DNA of 6,440 nt from CAZUSU01 sp964623315 (GTDB lineage: Bacteria; Patescibacteriota; Patescibacteriia; Magasanikbacterales; 2-02-FULL-50-9b). The stretch is from positions 1 through 6,440 of the forward strand of contig CAZUSU010000014.1 in NCBI GenBank assembly GCA_964623315.1, written 5' to 3'. The first letter of the stretch is position 1, and each line of letters opens with the position of its first letter. The position numbers and the translations under genes were made by a program. This document shows, one piece after another, positions 1-6,356 of this stretch. Below the pieces are notes generated by a model, which saw nothing but the letters and a program-made list of their open reading frames with translations, did not search any database and had not been told where the DNA came from.

Positions 1-2016
1 AAAGCCGGAAAAACACTCCCCACCCAAAAACCAGAAAACTTTTCAACATATGAATATGGTTTATGTTTACCCGAACCGGAGCACACCCCCTGCGGCACAA
101 AAAGCAACTGCGCAAACGACCCCAACGGAAGTACCGAGTGCGTAACGGTTCAGTCGTTAAGCAATAATAAAATTGGTCTTACCTGTTTAACAATAGATGA
201 AGCGCCACAAACCGACACCGCCATTGATAAATGTACCGACAGCAAAAAATGCGACGCCAATTCCCAATGCGTGCGCATTATCGCTTACGAATATACCGGT
301 TTTGATGAATTTGTGGCGGTCAAGCGTTGCATTCCGGTGCAAAAATTACCGGCCGCCGTGCTTGATGAAGGCACGGGCAGTTGTAGCCAGAACGCGGTGT
401 GTGCCACGACGCAATCATGTGTTGAAAATGTTTTTGAACCAACGGCGCTGAAAAGCTACGTCTGTTATGCATCACAATATGTTTCGCAGGACTCATGCAC
501 CAATATCGCCGCTCCCTGCGACATAACCGGCGGCAAAAAAGGTCACTGTATGAACGTTTTGATTGGCGGAAAACAGACACCGCGCTGTGTTGATTCACTA
601 TACATTCCTTACGGTCCGTTTTCCGGTTCAATGCAAACGTGCGCAAAAAATAGTGACTGTAAGGCGCAGGAGGGGTACAAATATTGTCTGGTCAATCCGG
701 TGACCAAAAAAAATCAATGCTTTTCGCAGAACACCATTTTGACGGACATGAAAAATCCGGACGCCATGTCCTGTGGAGGCAAACCGTGTTGCACCAATGA
801 AGAGTTGGTTGCCAAGAAAAAATTAACGGACTGTGACCCGAGCGGCAATGAATCCATTTGCACGCCATACGTGGAAAAACCATCTACACTAATTTGCATT
901 TATAATGTGGGCAAGGGGTCGGCGCTCGGCACCGGTGCCGGCACCGCAAGCGAAATTATAGAAAAACCTAATTACGCCGCCGAGCGCCAAGAACGCTACG
1001 CGCCCAAACTAGAAATTGACATTCCGACGATAAATTTTACGGATAAAATTTTTGGACAAGAGTCCGGTGAAGACACGATCTATGCCGTTCCCTATTTAGC
1101 CATTTACATCAATGGCATTTACAAATATGGCATTGGGTTTGGCGCGCTGTTTGCCACGGTGATGATTATCTATGCCGGTTTTACGTTCATGACCTCATTC
1201 GGTAATGCAAAAATAATCTCGGACGCCAAAGAAATGGCGACGAATGCAACGCTCGGGCTTCTCCTCCTCTTGTCCGTGTACACGATACTGTACGTCATTA
1301 ATCCGGAGCTGACAAAAATGAAGGCGATTAAAATTTTAGCGCCGCATCAGGAAGTTTTTTTTGTGGAGCAAACGGGATTTGATGAAGTGAGTGATGGCGA
1401 AACATTTATCGGCCCTGCCGTTTCTATTACTCCCGGACAACTTCCCCGTTACAAACAAGGAGCGGAGCCGTGGGCCAACGTAAAATATCTTGGCAGTAAC
1501 GGCGAAGAATTTACCTGTGCAAACGGCTCGGTTGATACGCTCAAATCCAGCGGGTGCGGCGTGATGGCGCTTACGTCGGTGCTCAATTTTCACGGGGTAA
1601 AAGTTTCACCCGTTGATGTAGCGCTCACGGCATCAAAAAATGGCGCGCATGTGTCATGCAAAAGTGGTACAAATGGCAGTATCATGTGCAAATCAATTGA
1701 AAAAAATTATCCGGGCCTCTCGTGCAAATGGTTAAGCGGCAAATCTTCAACCGACCCCAATGCTGTGGCCGCCGTGCTCCGCACCGGAAAACCCGTTATT
1801 TTTTCCTGCCACGGTTGCACGGGCAAAACAAAGTCAGGCGCCGACCGGACGTATAAAGCACATTATATGGTACTCTCCGGCGTTGATAGCAGTGGCACAC
1901 AATTTACCGTCCTTGACAGTGGCTCACGAAATCCTGACAAAGAAATGGTGTCTATTTTGGCAAACGAGTTTAGCGAGGGACGCGTGGTGAATACGTACAC
2001 GATAGAGAAAAAATAA
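1..2016 (+). CDS. Cys-rich repeat / T4SS-pilin-like hairpin / C39-like peptidase fusion, 5' partial
   Basis: The frame is open from base 1 to the TAA at 2014-2016 (671 codons visible). The true start and any signal peptide lie outside the window; GTG 271 is an internal Val codon, because the frame and the cysteine pattern continue upstream of it. Numbering from the first visible codon, residues about 20-300 are a cysteine-rich region of roughly six four-Cys modules. Residues about 330-440 form a pilin-like unit: a proline-containing lead-in (PTINFTDKIF), TM1 at about 376-400, a short loop with GNAKIISDAKE, TM2 at about 415-433, then INPEL. This matches the VirB2/T4SS-pilin pattern common in Patescibacteria. 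Residues about 481-650 resemble the C39_2 papain-fold peptidase: Q486 in KQGAEPW (oxyanion), C519 in SSGCGVMAL, H621 in AHYMVL, D639 in VLDSGS, so it is probably active. By family topology both the Cys-rich region and the peptidase would lie outside the membrane. I infer a surface protein, possibly acting on peptidoglycan or peptides near a secretion pilus; the substrate is unknown. The domain calls are firmer than the function. Confidence 0.85.
   Translation, partial: KAGKTLPTQKPENFSTYEYGLCLPEPEHTPCGTKSNCANDPNGSTECVTVQSLSNNKIGLTCLTIDEAPQTDTAIDKCTDSKKCDANSQCVRIIAYEYTGFDEFVAVKRCIPVQKLPAAVLDEGTGSCSQNAVCATTQSCVENVFEPTALKSYVCYASQYVSQDSCTNIAAPCDITGGKKGHCMNVLIGGKQTPRCVDSLYIPYGPFSGSMQTCAKNSDCKAQEGYKYCLVNPVTKKNQCFSQNTILTDMKNPDAMSCGGKPCCTNEELVAKKKLTDCDPSGNESICTPYVEKPSTLICIYNVGKGSALGTGAGTASEIIEKPNYAAERQERYAPKLEIDIPTINFTDKIFGQESGEDTIYAVPYLAIYINGIYKYGIGFGALFATVMIIYAGFTFMTSFGNAKIISDAKEMATNATLGLLLLLSVYTILYVINPELTKMKAIKILAPHQEVFFVEQTGFDEVSDGETFIGPAVSITPGQLPRYKQGAEPWANVKYLGSNGEEFTCANGSVDTLKSSGCGVMALTSVLNFHGVKVSPVDVALTASKNGAHVSCKSGTNGSIMCKSIEKNYPGLSCKWLSGKSSTDPNAVAAVLRTGKPVIFSCHGCTGKTKSGADRTYKAHYMVLSGVDSSGTQFTVLDSGSRNPDKEMVSILANEFSEGRVVNTYTIEKK
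91..897 (+). repeat. About six diverged four-cysteine modules encoded in tandem
   Basis: This is a protein-level repeat. With residue 1 as the first visible codon, cysteines fall at 31/37/47/62, 78/84/90/110, 128/134/140/155, 166/173/183/196, 214/220/229/240 and, less regularly, 258/263/264/278/287/299. Five modules fit C-x5/6-C-x5-9-C-x10-19-C. C22, before the first module, may be the last cysteine of another module cut by the window edge. The spacing resembles small disulfide-bonded extracellular modules, but I cannot assign a named domain. The DNA of the modules is not obviously repetitive, so the duplications are old. Extracytoplasmic location and disulfide bonding are inferred from cysteine density and the adjoining membrane hairpin. 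Confidence 0.6.
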
Positions 2017-2089
2017 TGCGGCAATTTTGGTGACCACTCCCGACACCAAGCTTGCACGCTACCAAAAGTTATGAGATGGTGTGCGTACT

Positions 2090-3409
2090 ATGTTTGCTTG
2101 CCGTGACTGTCACGTACAATTTCATAAATGGTCCGGCAAATGCACCGGTTGCGGCTCGTGGCAAACGCTTGAGCAAATTGTTGATGCGCCAAAAAACCGT
2201 TCACGGCCGGCTCCCACACGAGTACCGATTGCGATAACGGCCGCAATAGCATCCTCTGGCGCGCGTTTAGCAACCGGCACGCCGTCCGTGGATGAAGTCA
2301 TGGGCGGCGGCGTTGTTGCGGGCGCGTTGGTACTGCTCGCCGGTGAGCCGGGTATTGGCAAGTCCACGTTAGTGGGACAAATTGCCTCTGCAGTACTCGG
2401 CAACACGCTGTATGTTTCTGGCGAAGAATCGGCCGCGCAAGTGGGCATGCGCATGAAGCGTTTAGGCACGGCGCGCGATGATTTAAATTTTTTGAGCACC
2501 ACGGATTTTTCTGACATTGATGCGGCTATTCGCGCCGCGAATCCGACGCTTGCAATTGTGGATTCCATTCAAACAGTGCGCCATCCTGATGTTGCCGGCG
2601 AACCGGGCGGCGTGGCACAAATTCGTGCCGTTGCTAATGCGTTAATGGAACTGGCAAATCAAACCGGCGTGCCGATTTTATTAATCGGCCACGTTACCAA
2701 AGACGGCACCGTTGCCGGCCCCAAAACATTGGAACATTTGGTGGATGTGGTGTTGTCGCTGGAAGGCGAACGTTCTGACCGCTTGCGTTTTTTGCGCTGT
2801 TTTAAAAATCGTTTTGGCCCCACGGACGAGGTGGCCGTGTTGGAAATGACGGAGCGCGGATTGCTTGCCGTTGCCGACCCTTCCGGTTTGTTATTGGAGG
2901 AACGCTCTTTGCCCGTGCCCGGTTCGGTGGTAACTTGTCTCATGGACGGTAACCGCCCGCTTTTAGTTGAAATTCAAGCGCTCACCACGCGCACCACGTT
3001 TGGATTTCCCCAGCGCCGCTCGTCCGGTATTGACAGCGTACGCTTACAAATTTTGCTGGCCGTGTTAGGACGCCGCTGTGGTCTGCCCGTTGACCAATAT
3101 GATGTGTTTGTAAATGTGGTGGGCGGGTTGCAGGCGCAAGAGCCGGCGGCTGATTTAGCCATTTGCATGGCGATTGCGTCGGCGTTGGTGGACAAAACTA
3201 TTCCGCAAAATGTGATTTCTTTTGGCGAAGTTGGTTTAAGCGGCGAAATCCGCCGCGTCAAAAATATGGAGAAACGGTTAAAAGAAGCGGAGCGCCAAGG
3301 ATTTTTATTTGCGCTGGTGCCCTCGGCAAAAAATTTACCGGCGATGAAAAATTTAAAAGTTGCCGTAATCAACGATATAAAAGCGGTGCTGGAAAAAATT
3401 GAGAAATAA
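2090..3409 (+). CDS. radA: DNA repair protein RadA (Sms)
   Basis: RadA is a RecA-related DnaB-type motor that drives branch migration of recombination intermediates with RecA. Numbered from ATG 2090 (439 aa, slightly short of the usual 450-460), it has the N-terminal zinc finger C4-x2-C7 and C18-x2-C21 with the typical HKWSGKCTGCGSW context. Walker A is GEPGIGKST at 85-93, Walker B ends at D158 (LAIVDSIQT), and the RadA-specific KNRFG motif is at 239-243. A Lon-like C-terminal domain spans about 275-439; PAADLAICMAIASA (352-365) stands where true Lon proteases carry their catalytic serine, so it is a non-protease scaffold, as in the family. GTG 2081 is an alternative start three codons upstream. 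I prefer ATG 2090 because the weak GAGATGG element (2073-2079) is about 10 bases from it but too close to 2081, and because RadA proteins begin just before the zinc finger. The 73-base gap after the upstream gene shows no clear terminator or promoter, so read-through from that gene is possible. Confidence 0.96.
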   Translation: MFACRDCHVQFHKWSGKCTGCGSWQTLEQIVDAPKNRSRPAPTRVPIAITAAIASSGARLATGTPSVDEVMGGGVVAGALVLLAGEPGIGKSTLVGQIASAVLGNTLYVSGEESAAQVGMRMKRLGTARDDLNFLSTTDFSDIDAAIRAANPTLAIVDSIQTVRHPDVAGEPGGVAQIRAVANALMELANQTGVPILLIGHVTKDGTVAGPKTLEHLVDVVLSLEGERSDRLRFLRCFKNRFGPTDEVAVLEMTERGLLAVADPSGLLLEERSLPVPGSVVTCLMDGNRPLLVEIQALTTRTTFGFPQRRSSGIDSVRLQILLAVLGRRCGLPVDQYDVFVNVVGGLQAQEPAADLAICMAIASALVDKTIPQNVISFGEVGLSGEIRRVKNMEKRLKEAERQGFLFALVPSAKNLPAMKNLKVAVINDIKAVLEKIEK

Positions 3410-3435
3410 AAAAGCGCCGACACACTGCTTTTTTT
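3408..3435. terminator. Bidirectional A/T-tract terminator between radA and recG
   Basis: AAAAAAGC at 3408-3415 pairs with GCTTTTTT at 3427-3434 around an 11-base loop. The left arm overlaps the radA stop codon, and recG ends at 3443 on the other strand. The run of T on each strand after the stem makes it usable in both directions, which fits the convergent genes. The stem has only two G-C pairs, so it may be weak. Confidence 0.45.
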
Positions 3436-3442
3436 CAAGCCC

Positions 3443-5494
3443 TTATTCCCGATGCATTATTTCTTCAAACTTCTGCACGCGGCCGCGCAATTCGGCATTT
3501 TTTTGTAAAATTTCTGGCCGGTCAAAAATCAGCTGTGCCGCCTGTTTGGCACGATCCCAAATATCCGGCGGTATTTGTAGTAGCATTTCATAATCAGAAA
3601 AACCGGACTGCAGAGTGCCCCATACATCTCCGCTCCCGCGCAACTCTAAATCTTTTTCCGCCAACATAAAACCGTCCGCGTGTTCAACCAATAAATTTAG
3701 CCGTTGCTGTGCAGTTGACTGTGGCGTCGGCAGTGCGTGCGGAGCCAAAAAACAGTACGCCTGTTTATTATTGCGACCCACGCGCCCACGAAACTGATGC
3801 AATTGCGCCAAACCAAAACGCTCGGCGCCCTCAATCCACATAATCGTGGCGGCCGGAATGTCCACACCAACTTCAATGACGGCCGTGGCAACTAAAATAT
3901 CCAGCTCGCCGGCGCGAAATAAATCCATCACCGCTGTCCGCTCTTTTGGTTTTAGACGTCCATGCACCAACCCCACGCGCAAATCTTTAAATGTTTCGCC
4001 GCGTAATTTTTCAAAAACTTCCGTGGCAGAAATGACGCCGAGCACATCCGACGGATCTATGAGCGGCGCCACCACAAACACCTGTTCACCGGCCGCAATA
4101 TGCTGACGCACAAACAGTTCTGCTTTGGCGCGCGCGCGCGGCGTCACCACGCGCGTGATAATTTTTTTGCGGCCAACCGGCATTTCAAAAATATTTGAAA
4201 CGGCCAGCGCGCCTTGCGCAAGCAGTGCCAATGAACGCGGAATCGGCGTGGCGGTCATGGATAAAAAATGCGGCGTATAACCGGCCGCGTGTTTGTCTTT
4301 TATTTTTTTTCGCTGTGCCACACCAAACCTCTGCTGTTCGTCCACAATGACTAAGCCCACTTCATCAAAATGCACGGCATCTTGAATGAGCGCGTGCGTG
4401 CCGATAATAATTGCGGAGCCGGCCGGAACCGCGATGCGTTTGCCGCTTATCATCGTTACGACGGGCCACGGAGAATTTTTGAAAAGTGTGTCAAACGTGT
4501 GTGCGTGTTGCTCTGCCAATAATTGCGTTGGTGCCATGAATAACACTTTTGCGCCGCCAAAAAGAACCGGATGCATGGCAAGCGCGGCCACTACGGTTTT
4601 ACCCGAGCCAACGTCGCCTTGCAATAAACGGTTCATTGGCCGTGTGGCCGCAACATCTTTTACCACGGCCCACACCGCTTTTTTCTGATCATCGGTTAGC
4701 GTAAACGGCAGTGCGGTCACGGCAACTTTCAAATCGTCCACGGAAAACGCAAACGCTCGCGCCTGCGCCGCCGCATGAAACCGAGTAATCAAACCGGCTT
4801 GCAATTCTTGCATGAGCGCGCGTTCAAATTGAAAGCGCGCGGCGGCACGCGCCAACTGTTGAAAATCTTTCGGGAAATGTATGGCGTAGAGTGCGGCCGC
4901 GTATGGTTCGCACTTCCCTACTGCAATAATTTCTCGCGACAGCCATTCCGTCACCGCGCCGCCGTATTTTTCAAATGCCACGGCAACTAATGTACGCAAC
5001 TGTTTGTGCGACAGCCCTTCGGTCAACGCATAAAGCGGAATAATTCGTCCGCTATGGAGCGGCGGCCGCGCCGTAATTTTTTCAAATTGTGGACTCACCA
5101 ATTGCAACCCAAAACGATCTTCTTTTACTTCGCCGGTTAAAAAAATTTCTTCTCCCACGGCGAGCGTTTTCATTAAATATGGCTGACGAAACCAGATAAC
5201 GCGAATGGAGCCGGAGGCGTCCCCCACCAAACCTTCCACCAATGTCATACCGGCGCGGCGCGCGGCGCGGCGCGAACGCAACTGCTGTACGCGCACGCGC
5301 ACGGTTGTGCTGACGCCAGAGGCAAGATTTTTTACCGGCGTGATGGCGCGACGGTCTTCGTACCGAAACGGCAGATGCAAAAATAAATCTTGCACCGTTT
5401 TGATGTTGAGGTGCGCCAGATATTTTGCCAGCGTTTCGCCACAACCCGGCAACGAACGCACGGATTGGGTCAATAAAATTGATTCATCTGACAT
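3443..5494 (-). CDS. recG: ATP-dependent DNA helicase RecG
   Basis: RecG is a superfamily 2 double-strand DNA translocase that reverses stalled replication forks and remodels Holliday junctions and D-/R-loops. The protein is 683 aa, the normal size. The N-terminal wedge/OB region (about 1-240) includes the LPFRYEDRR lead-in (41-49) typical of RecG. Helicase motifs are in order: Walker A GDVGSGKT 293-300, APTQLLAEQH 321-330, DEQQRFG 385-391 (RecG proteins usually have DEQH or DEQQ here), SMTATPIPRS 412-421, HGRL 511-514, TAVIEVGVD 537-545 and QFRGRVGR 567-574. The C-terminal segment LRGSGDVWGTLQSG (618-631) corresponds to the family's translocation motif, with SGD in place of the more usual PGE. 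The ATG at 5494 is supported by AGGA (5502-5505 on the minus strand) seven bases upstream. The gene starts just after the tRNA-Arg terminator, and I see no convincing promoter in the short gap. RecG is intact, with all motifs present. Confidence 0.98.
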   Translation of the reverse strand: MSDESILLTQSVRSLPGCGETLAKYLAHLNIKTVQDLFLHLPFRYEDRRAITPVKNLASGVSTTVRVRVQQLRSRRAARRAGMTLVEGLVGDASGSIRVIWFRQPYLMKTLAVGEEIFLTGEVKEDRFGLQLVSPQFEKITARPPLHSGRIIPLYALTEGLSHKQLRTLVAVAFEKYGGAVTEWLSREIIAVGKCEPYAAALYAIHFPKDFQQLARAAARFQFERALMQELQAGLITRFHAAAQARAFAFSVDDLKVAVTALPFTLTDDQKKAVWAVVKDVAATRPMNRLLQGDVGSGKTVVAALAMHPVLFGGAKVLFMAPTQLLAEQHAHTFDTLFKNSPWPVVTMISGKRIAVPAGSAIIIGTHALIQDAVHFDEVGLVIVDEQQRFGVAQRKKIKDKHAAGYTPHFLSMTATPIPRSLALLAQGALAVSNIFEMPVGRKKIITRVVTPRARAKAELFVRQHIAAGEQVFVVAPLIDPSDVLGVISATEVFEKLRGETFKDLRVGLVHGRLKPKERTAVMDLFRAGELDILVATAVIEVGVDIPAATIMWIEGAERFGLAQLHQFRGRVGRNNKQAYCFLAPHALPTPQSTAQQRLNLLVEHADGFMLAEKDLELRGSGDVWGTLQSGFSDYEMLLQIPPDIWDRAKQAAQLIFDRPEILQKNAELRGRVQKFEEIMHRE

Positions 5495-5511
5495 GACACC
5501 ATCCTACCACA

Positions 5512-5548
5512 AAATAAAAATCCCTTCGTGTAAAAGGGGTTTTTATTT
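5512..5548 (-). terminator. Hairpin terminator downstream of tRNA-Arg
   Basis: An inverted repeat pairs 5512-5526 with 5534-5548 around a 7-base loop: 15 pairs, 14 Watson-Crick plus one T/G pair as read on the plus strand (a C/A mismatch on the minus strand). The core is CCCTT/AAGGG with long A and T flanks. On the minus strand it directly follows the tRNA 3' end and is followed by a T-rich run, as an intrinsic terminator should be. It also separates tRNA-Arg transcription from recG. The structure is nearly symmetric and could stop transcription from either side. Confidence 0.75.
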
Positions 5549-5621
5549 GCGCCCTAGACGATTCGAACGTCTGGCCTTCAGCTCCGCAAGCTGACGCTCT
5601 ATCCAGCTGAGCTAAGGGCGC
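5548..5621 (-). tRNA. tRNA-Arg (anticodon GCG)
   Basis: Complete cloverleaf on the minus strand, 74 nt including the discriminator and without CCA. The acceptor GCGCCCT pairs with AGGGCGC, and the discriminator is A73. The D arm is GCTC/GAGC with loop AGCTGGATA. The anticodon stem TCAGC/GCTGA holds the loop TTGCGGA, giving anticodon GCG (5585-5587 on the plus strand). The T arm AGACG/CGTCT carries TTCGAAT. A20 in the D loop and C35 are the classical arginine identity bases, supporting Arg charging; it should read CGC and, by wobble, CGU. CCA must be added by a CCA-adding enzyme. The anticodon is unusual, because most bacteria use inosine-modified ACG for these codons. Confidence 0.96.
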
Positions 5622-5636
5622 ACGCGTGGCCGCACT

Positions 5637-5665
5637 AGCGTATCACACCGGCGCTACAATTTCAA
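5637..5665 (-). promoter_or_regulatory. Putative promoter of tRNA-Arg
   Basis: On the minus strand TTGAAA (5660-5665) is followed by a 17-base spacer ending in TGA and then TACGCT (5637-5642), an extended -10 arrangement. The expected start, near 5630, gives a leader of about 9 bases before the tRNA. The -35 box lies inside the last codons of the upstream membrane-protein gene. The -10 box is a weak match, so this is a candidate only. Confidence 0.45.
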
Positions 5666-6151
5666 CACCTTGCCGATAACGTCCATGAGCGGCTCCTCAT
5701 CTTGCGTCAGATCTTCGTCACAGTAGCGCAGGAGTGTTTCGCGAATTTCTGACGGATTTTGATCGCCGAGCGCGATGGTCAACCGCGGCGACGTCATCTT
5801 TTTGAACGTAATATACAGATGCTTCAATTCTGGCGGATCAAACAAAATAGAAAAATTTTGAATTTCTTTATACGGGTATAAAAATCCACGCCACACCACG
5901 CCACGATCCGTGATGCCAAATTGCGTGACTGCCGGTTCGCGCATTTCATGAAATGCAAAAATCACGGTGATGAGCAATAAAATAAACGCAAATAAATAGT
6001 TCTCATCCCACAACGCATACGCAAGGCACGCCACCAAAAATATTCCCGCGCCAATGTACCACCTGCGCGAATGAGGAAATTTACTGTACTCGGCGACGTC
6101 CCAAACATGATGAATCGTTTGGCCGTATTCGGTGGTAATGTGCTGTGGCAT
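5654..6151 (-). CDS. Conserved small membrane protein, two TM helices plus a soluble PH-like domain
   Basis: The 165-residue protein has a soluble N-terminus (1-29), two closely spaced hydrophobic helices (about 31-48 and 51-68) joined by a short acidic turn, and a C-terminal soluble domain (about 72-165) of alternating beta strands with a final helix. Landmarks are FGITDRGVVWRG (78-89), YPYKEIQNF (92-100), FDPPELKHLYI (104-114), QNPSEIRETLLRYC (131-144) and the EEPL ending (152-155). I recognise this layout as a small conserved protein frequent in Parcubacteria-type genomes. The C-terminal part resembles bacterial PH-like domains, but no activity is known to me and no catalytic motif is visible. 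By the positive-inside rule (HSRRW before TM1, HEMREP after TM2) both ends should be cytoplasmic. The ATG at 6151 follows an extended -10 box by only about 12 bases with no Shine-Dalgarno sequence, so the mRNA is probably nearly leaderless. It runs toward tRNA-Arg with no terminator seen between them. Confidence 0.9.
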   Translation of the reverse strand: MPQHITTEYGQTIHHVWDVAEYSKFPHSRRWYIGAGIFLVACLAYALWDENYLFAFILLLITVIFAFHEMREPAVTQFGITDRGVVWRGFLYPYKEIQNFSILFDPPELKHLYITFKKMTSPRLTIALGDQNPSEIRETLLRYCDEDLTQDEEPLMDVIGKVLKL

Positions 6152-6162
6152 ACGTTGAAATA

Positions 6163-6192
6163 ATTATAGCACGCTTTGACATATATGCTCAA
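6163..6192 (-). promoter_or_regulatory. Promoter of the small membrane-protein gene
   Basis: On the minus strand the -10 is a perfect TATAAT (6163-6168) preceded by TGC, forming an extended -10. TTGAGC (6187-6192) sits 18 bases upstream as a -35 candidate. Transcription should begin near 6156, only about five bases before the ATG at 6151. It overlaps the divergent tRNA-Ser promoter. Confidence 0.7.
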
Positions 6193-6204
6193 TAAAACTA
6201 TACT
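6176..6204 (+). promoter_or_regulatory. Promoter of tRNA-Ser
   Basis: A perfect TTGACA (6176-6181), a 17-base spacer and TATACT (6199-6204) make a near-consensus sigma70-type promoter. The predicted start is near 6211, about 11 bases before the tRNA 5' end at 6222. Strength and position fit a stable-RNA gene. Confidence 0.8.
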
Positions 6205-6221
6205 CATGTCGCAATGAATCG

Positions 6222-6310
6222 GGAGAGGTGGCCGAGTTGGTCGAAGGCACCACACTGCTAACGTGGCAGGGTCTAAACCGCCCTCGCGGGTTCGAATCCC
6301 GCCCTCTCCG
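6222..6310 (+). tRNA. tRNA-Ser (anticodon GCU)
   Basis: A class II tRNA of 89 nt without CCA. The acceptor GGAGAGG pairs with CCTCTCC and the discriminator is G73, the serine identity base. The anticodon loop CTGCTAA gives anticodon GCU (6257-6259), reading AGC and AGU. The long variable arm (6267-6285) has an AGGG/CCCT stem, and the T arm is GCGGG/CCCGC with TTCGAAT. The anticodon stem CCACA/CGTGG has one A-C mismatch next to the loop (A6254, C6262). No T-rich terminator follows; a perfect hairpin begins at the last tRNA base pair instead. Confidence 0.96.
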
Positions 6311-6352
6311 TACCTCCTTTACTTCCCAATTATGGGAAGTAAAGGAGGTACG
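6309..6352 (+). promoter_or_regulatory. Perfect 20-bp hairpin abutting tRNA-Ser and burying a consensus Shine-Dalgarno
   Basis: Bases 6309-6328 are the exact reverse complement of 6333-6352, with loop ATTA. The right arm contains AAAGGAGGT (6341-6349), a full-consensus ribosome-binding site. The left arm correspondingly contains ACCTCCTTTA, the same as the usual 3' tail of 16S rRNA. No T-run follows, so it is not a standard intrinsic terminator. It could protect or help process the tRNA 3' end, or hide the ribosome site of the reading frame at 6357. The structure is certain; its role is not. Confidence 0.65.
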
Positions 6353-6356
6353 CGTG

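Noticed and set aside
197..451. Second reading frame on the plus strand inside the Cys-rich gene
   Set aside because: It overlaps the long, pattern-rich frame that is open from base 1, shows no domain features, and has no independent ribosome site.
2023..2067. Terminator between the first gene and radA (TTTTGGT with ACCAAAA, or TTGGTG with CACCAA)
   Set aside because: The stems are only 6-7 pairs with large loops and no T-tract; too weak to support.
2122..2568. 148-codon minus-strand frame opposite radA
   Set aside because: It is a shadow of radA, whose zinc-finger and Walker motifs are clearly on the plus strand. The composition is that of complementary codons.
4128..4140. Alternating GC run, possible Z-DNA or simple repeat
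   Set aside because: It is explained by consecutive Arg and Ala codons (RARAK) in recG; only 13 bases long.
5251..5274. GC-rich quasi-palindrome in recG
   Set aside because: It encodes RRAARRAG in the OB/wedge region. The frame is intact on both sides, so this is codon-driven sequence rather than an insertion or regulatory site.
6309..6352. The 20-bp hairpin as an intrinsic terminator of tRNA-Ser
   Set aside because: No T-run follows on either strand; the base after the stem begins CGTGATG. Simple termination is therefore unlikely.
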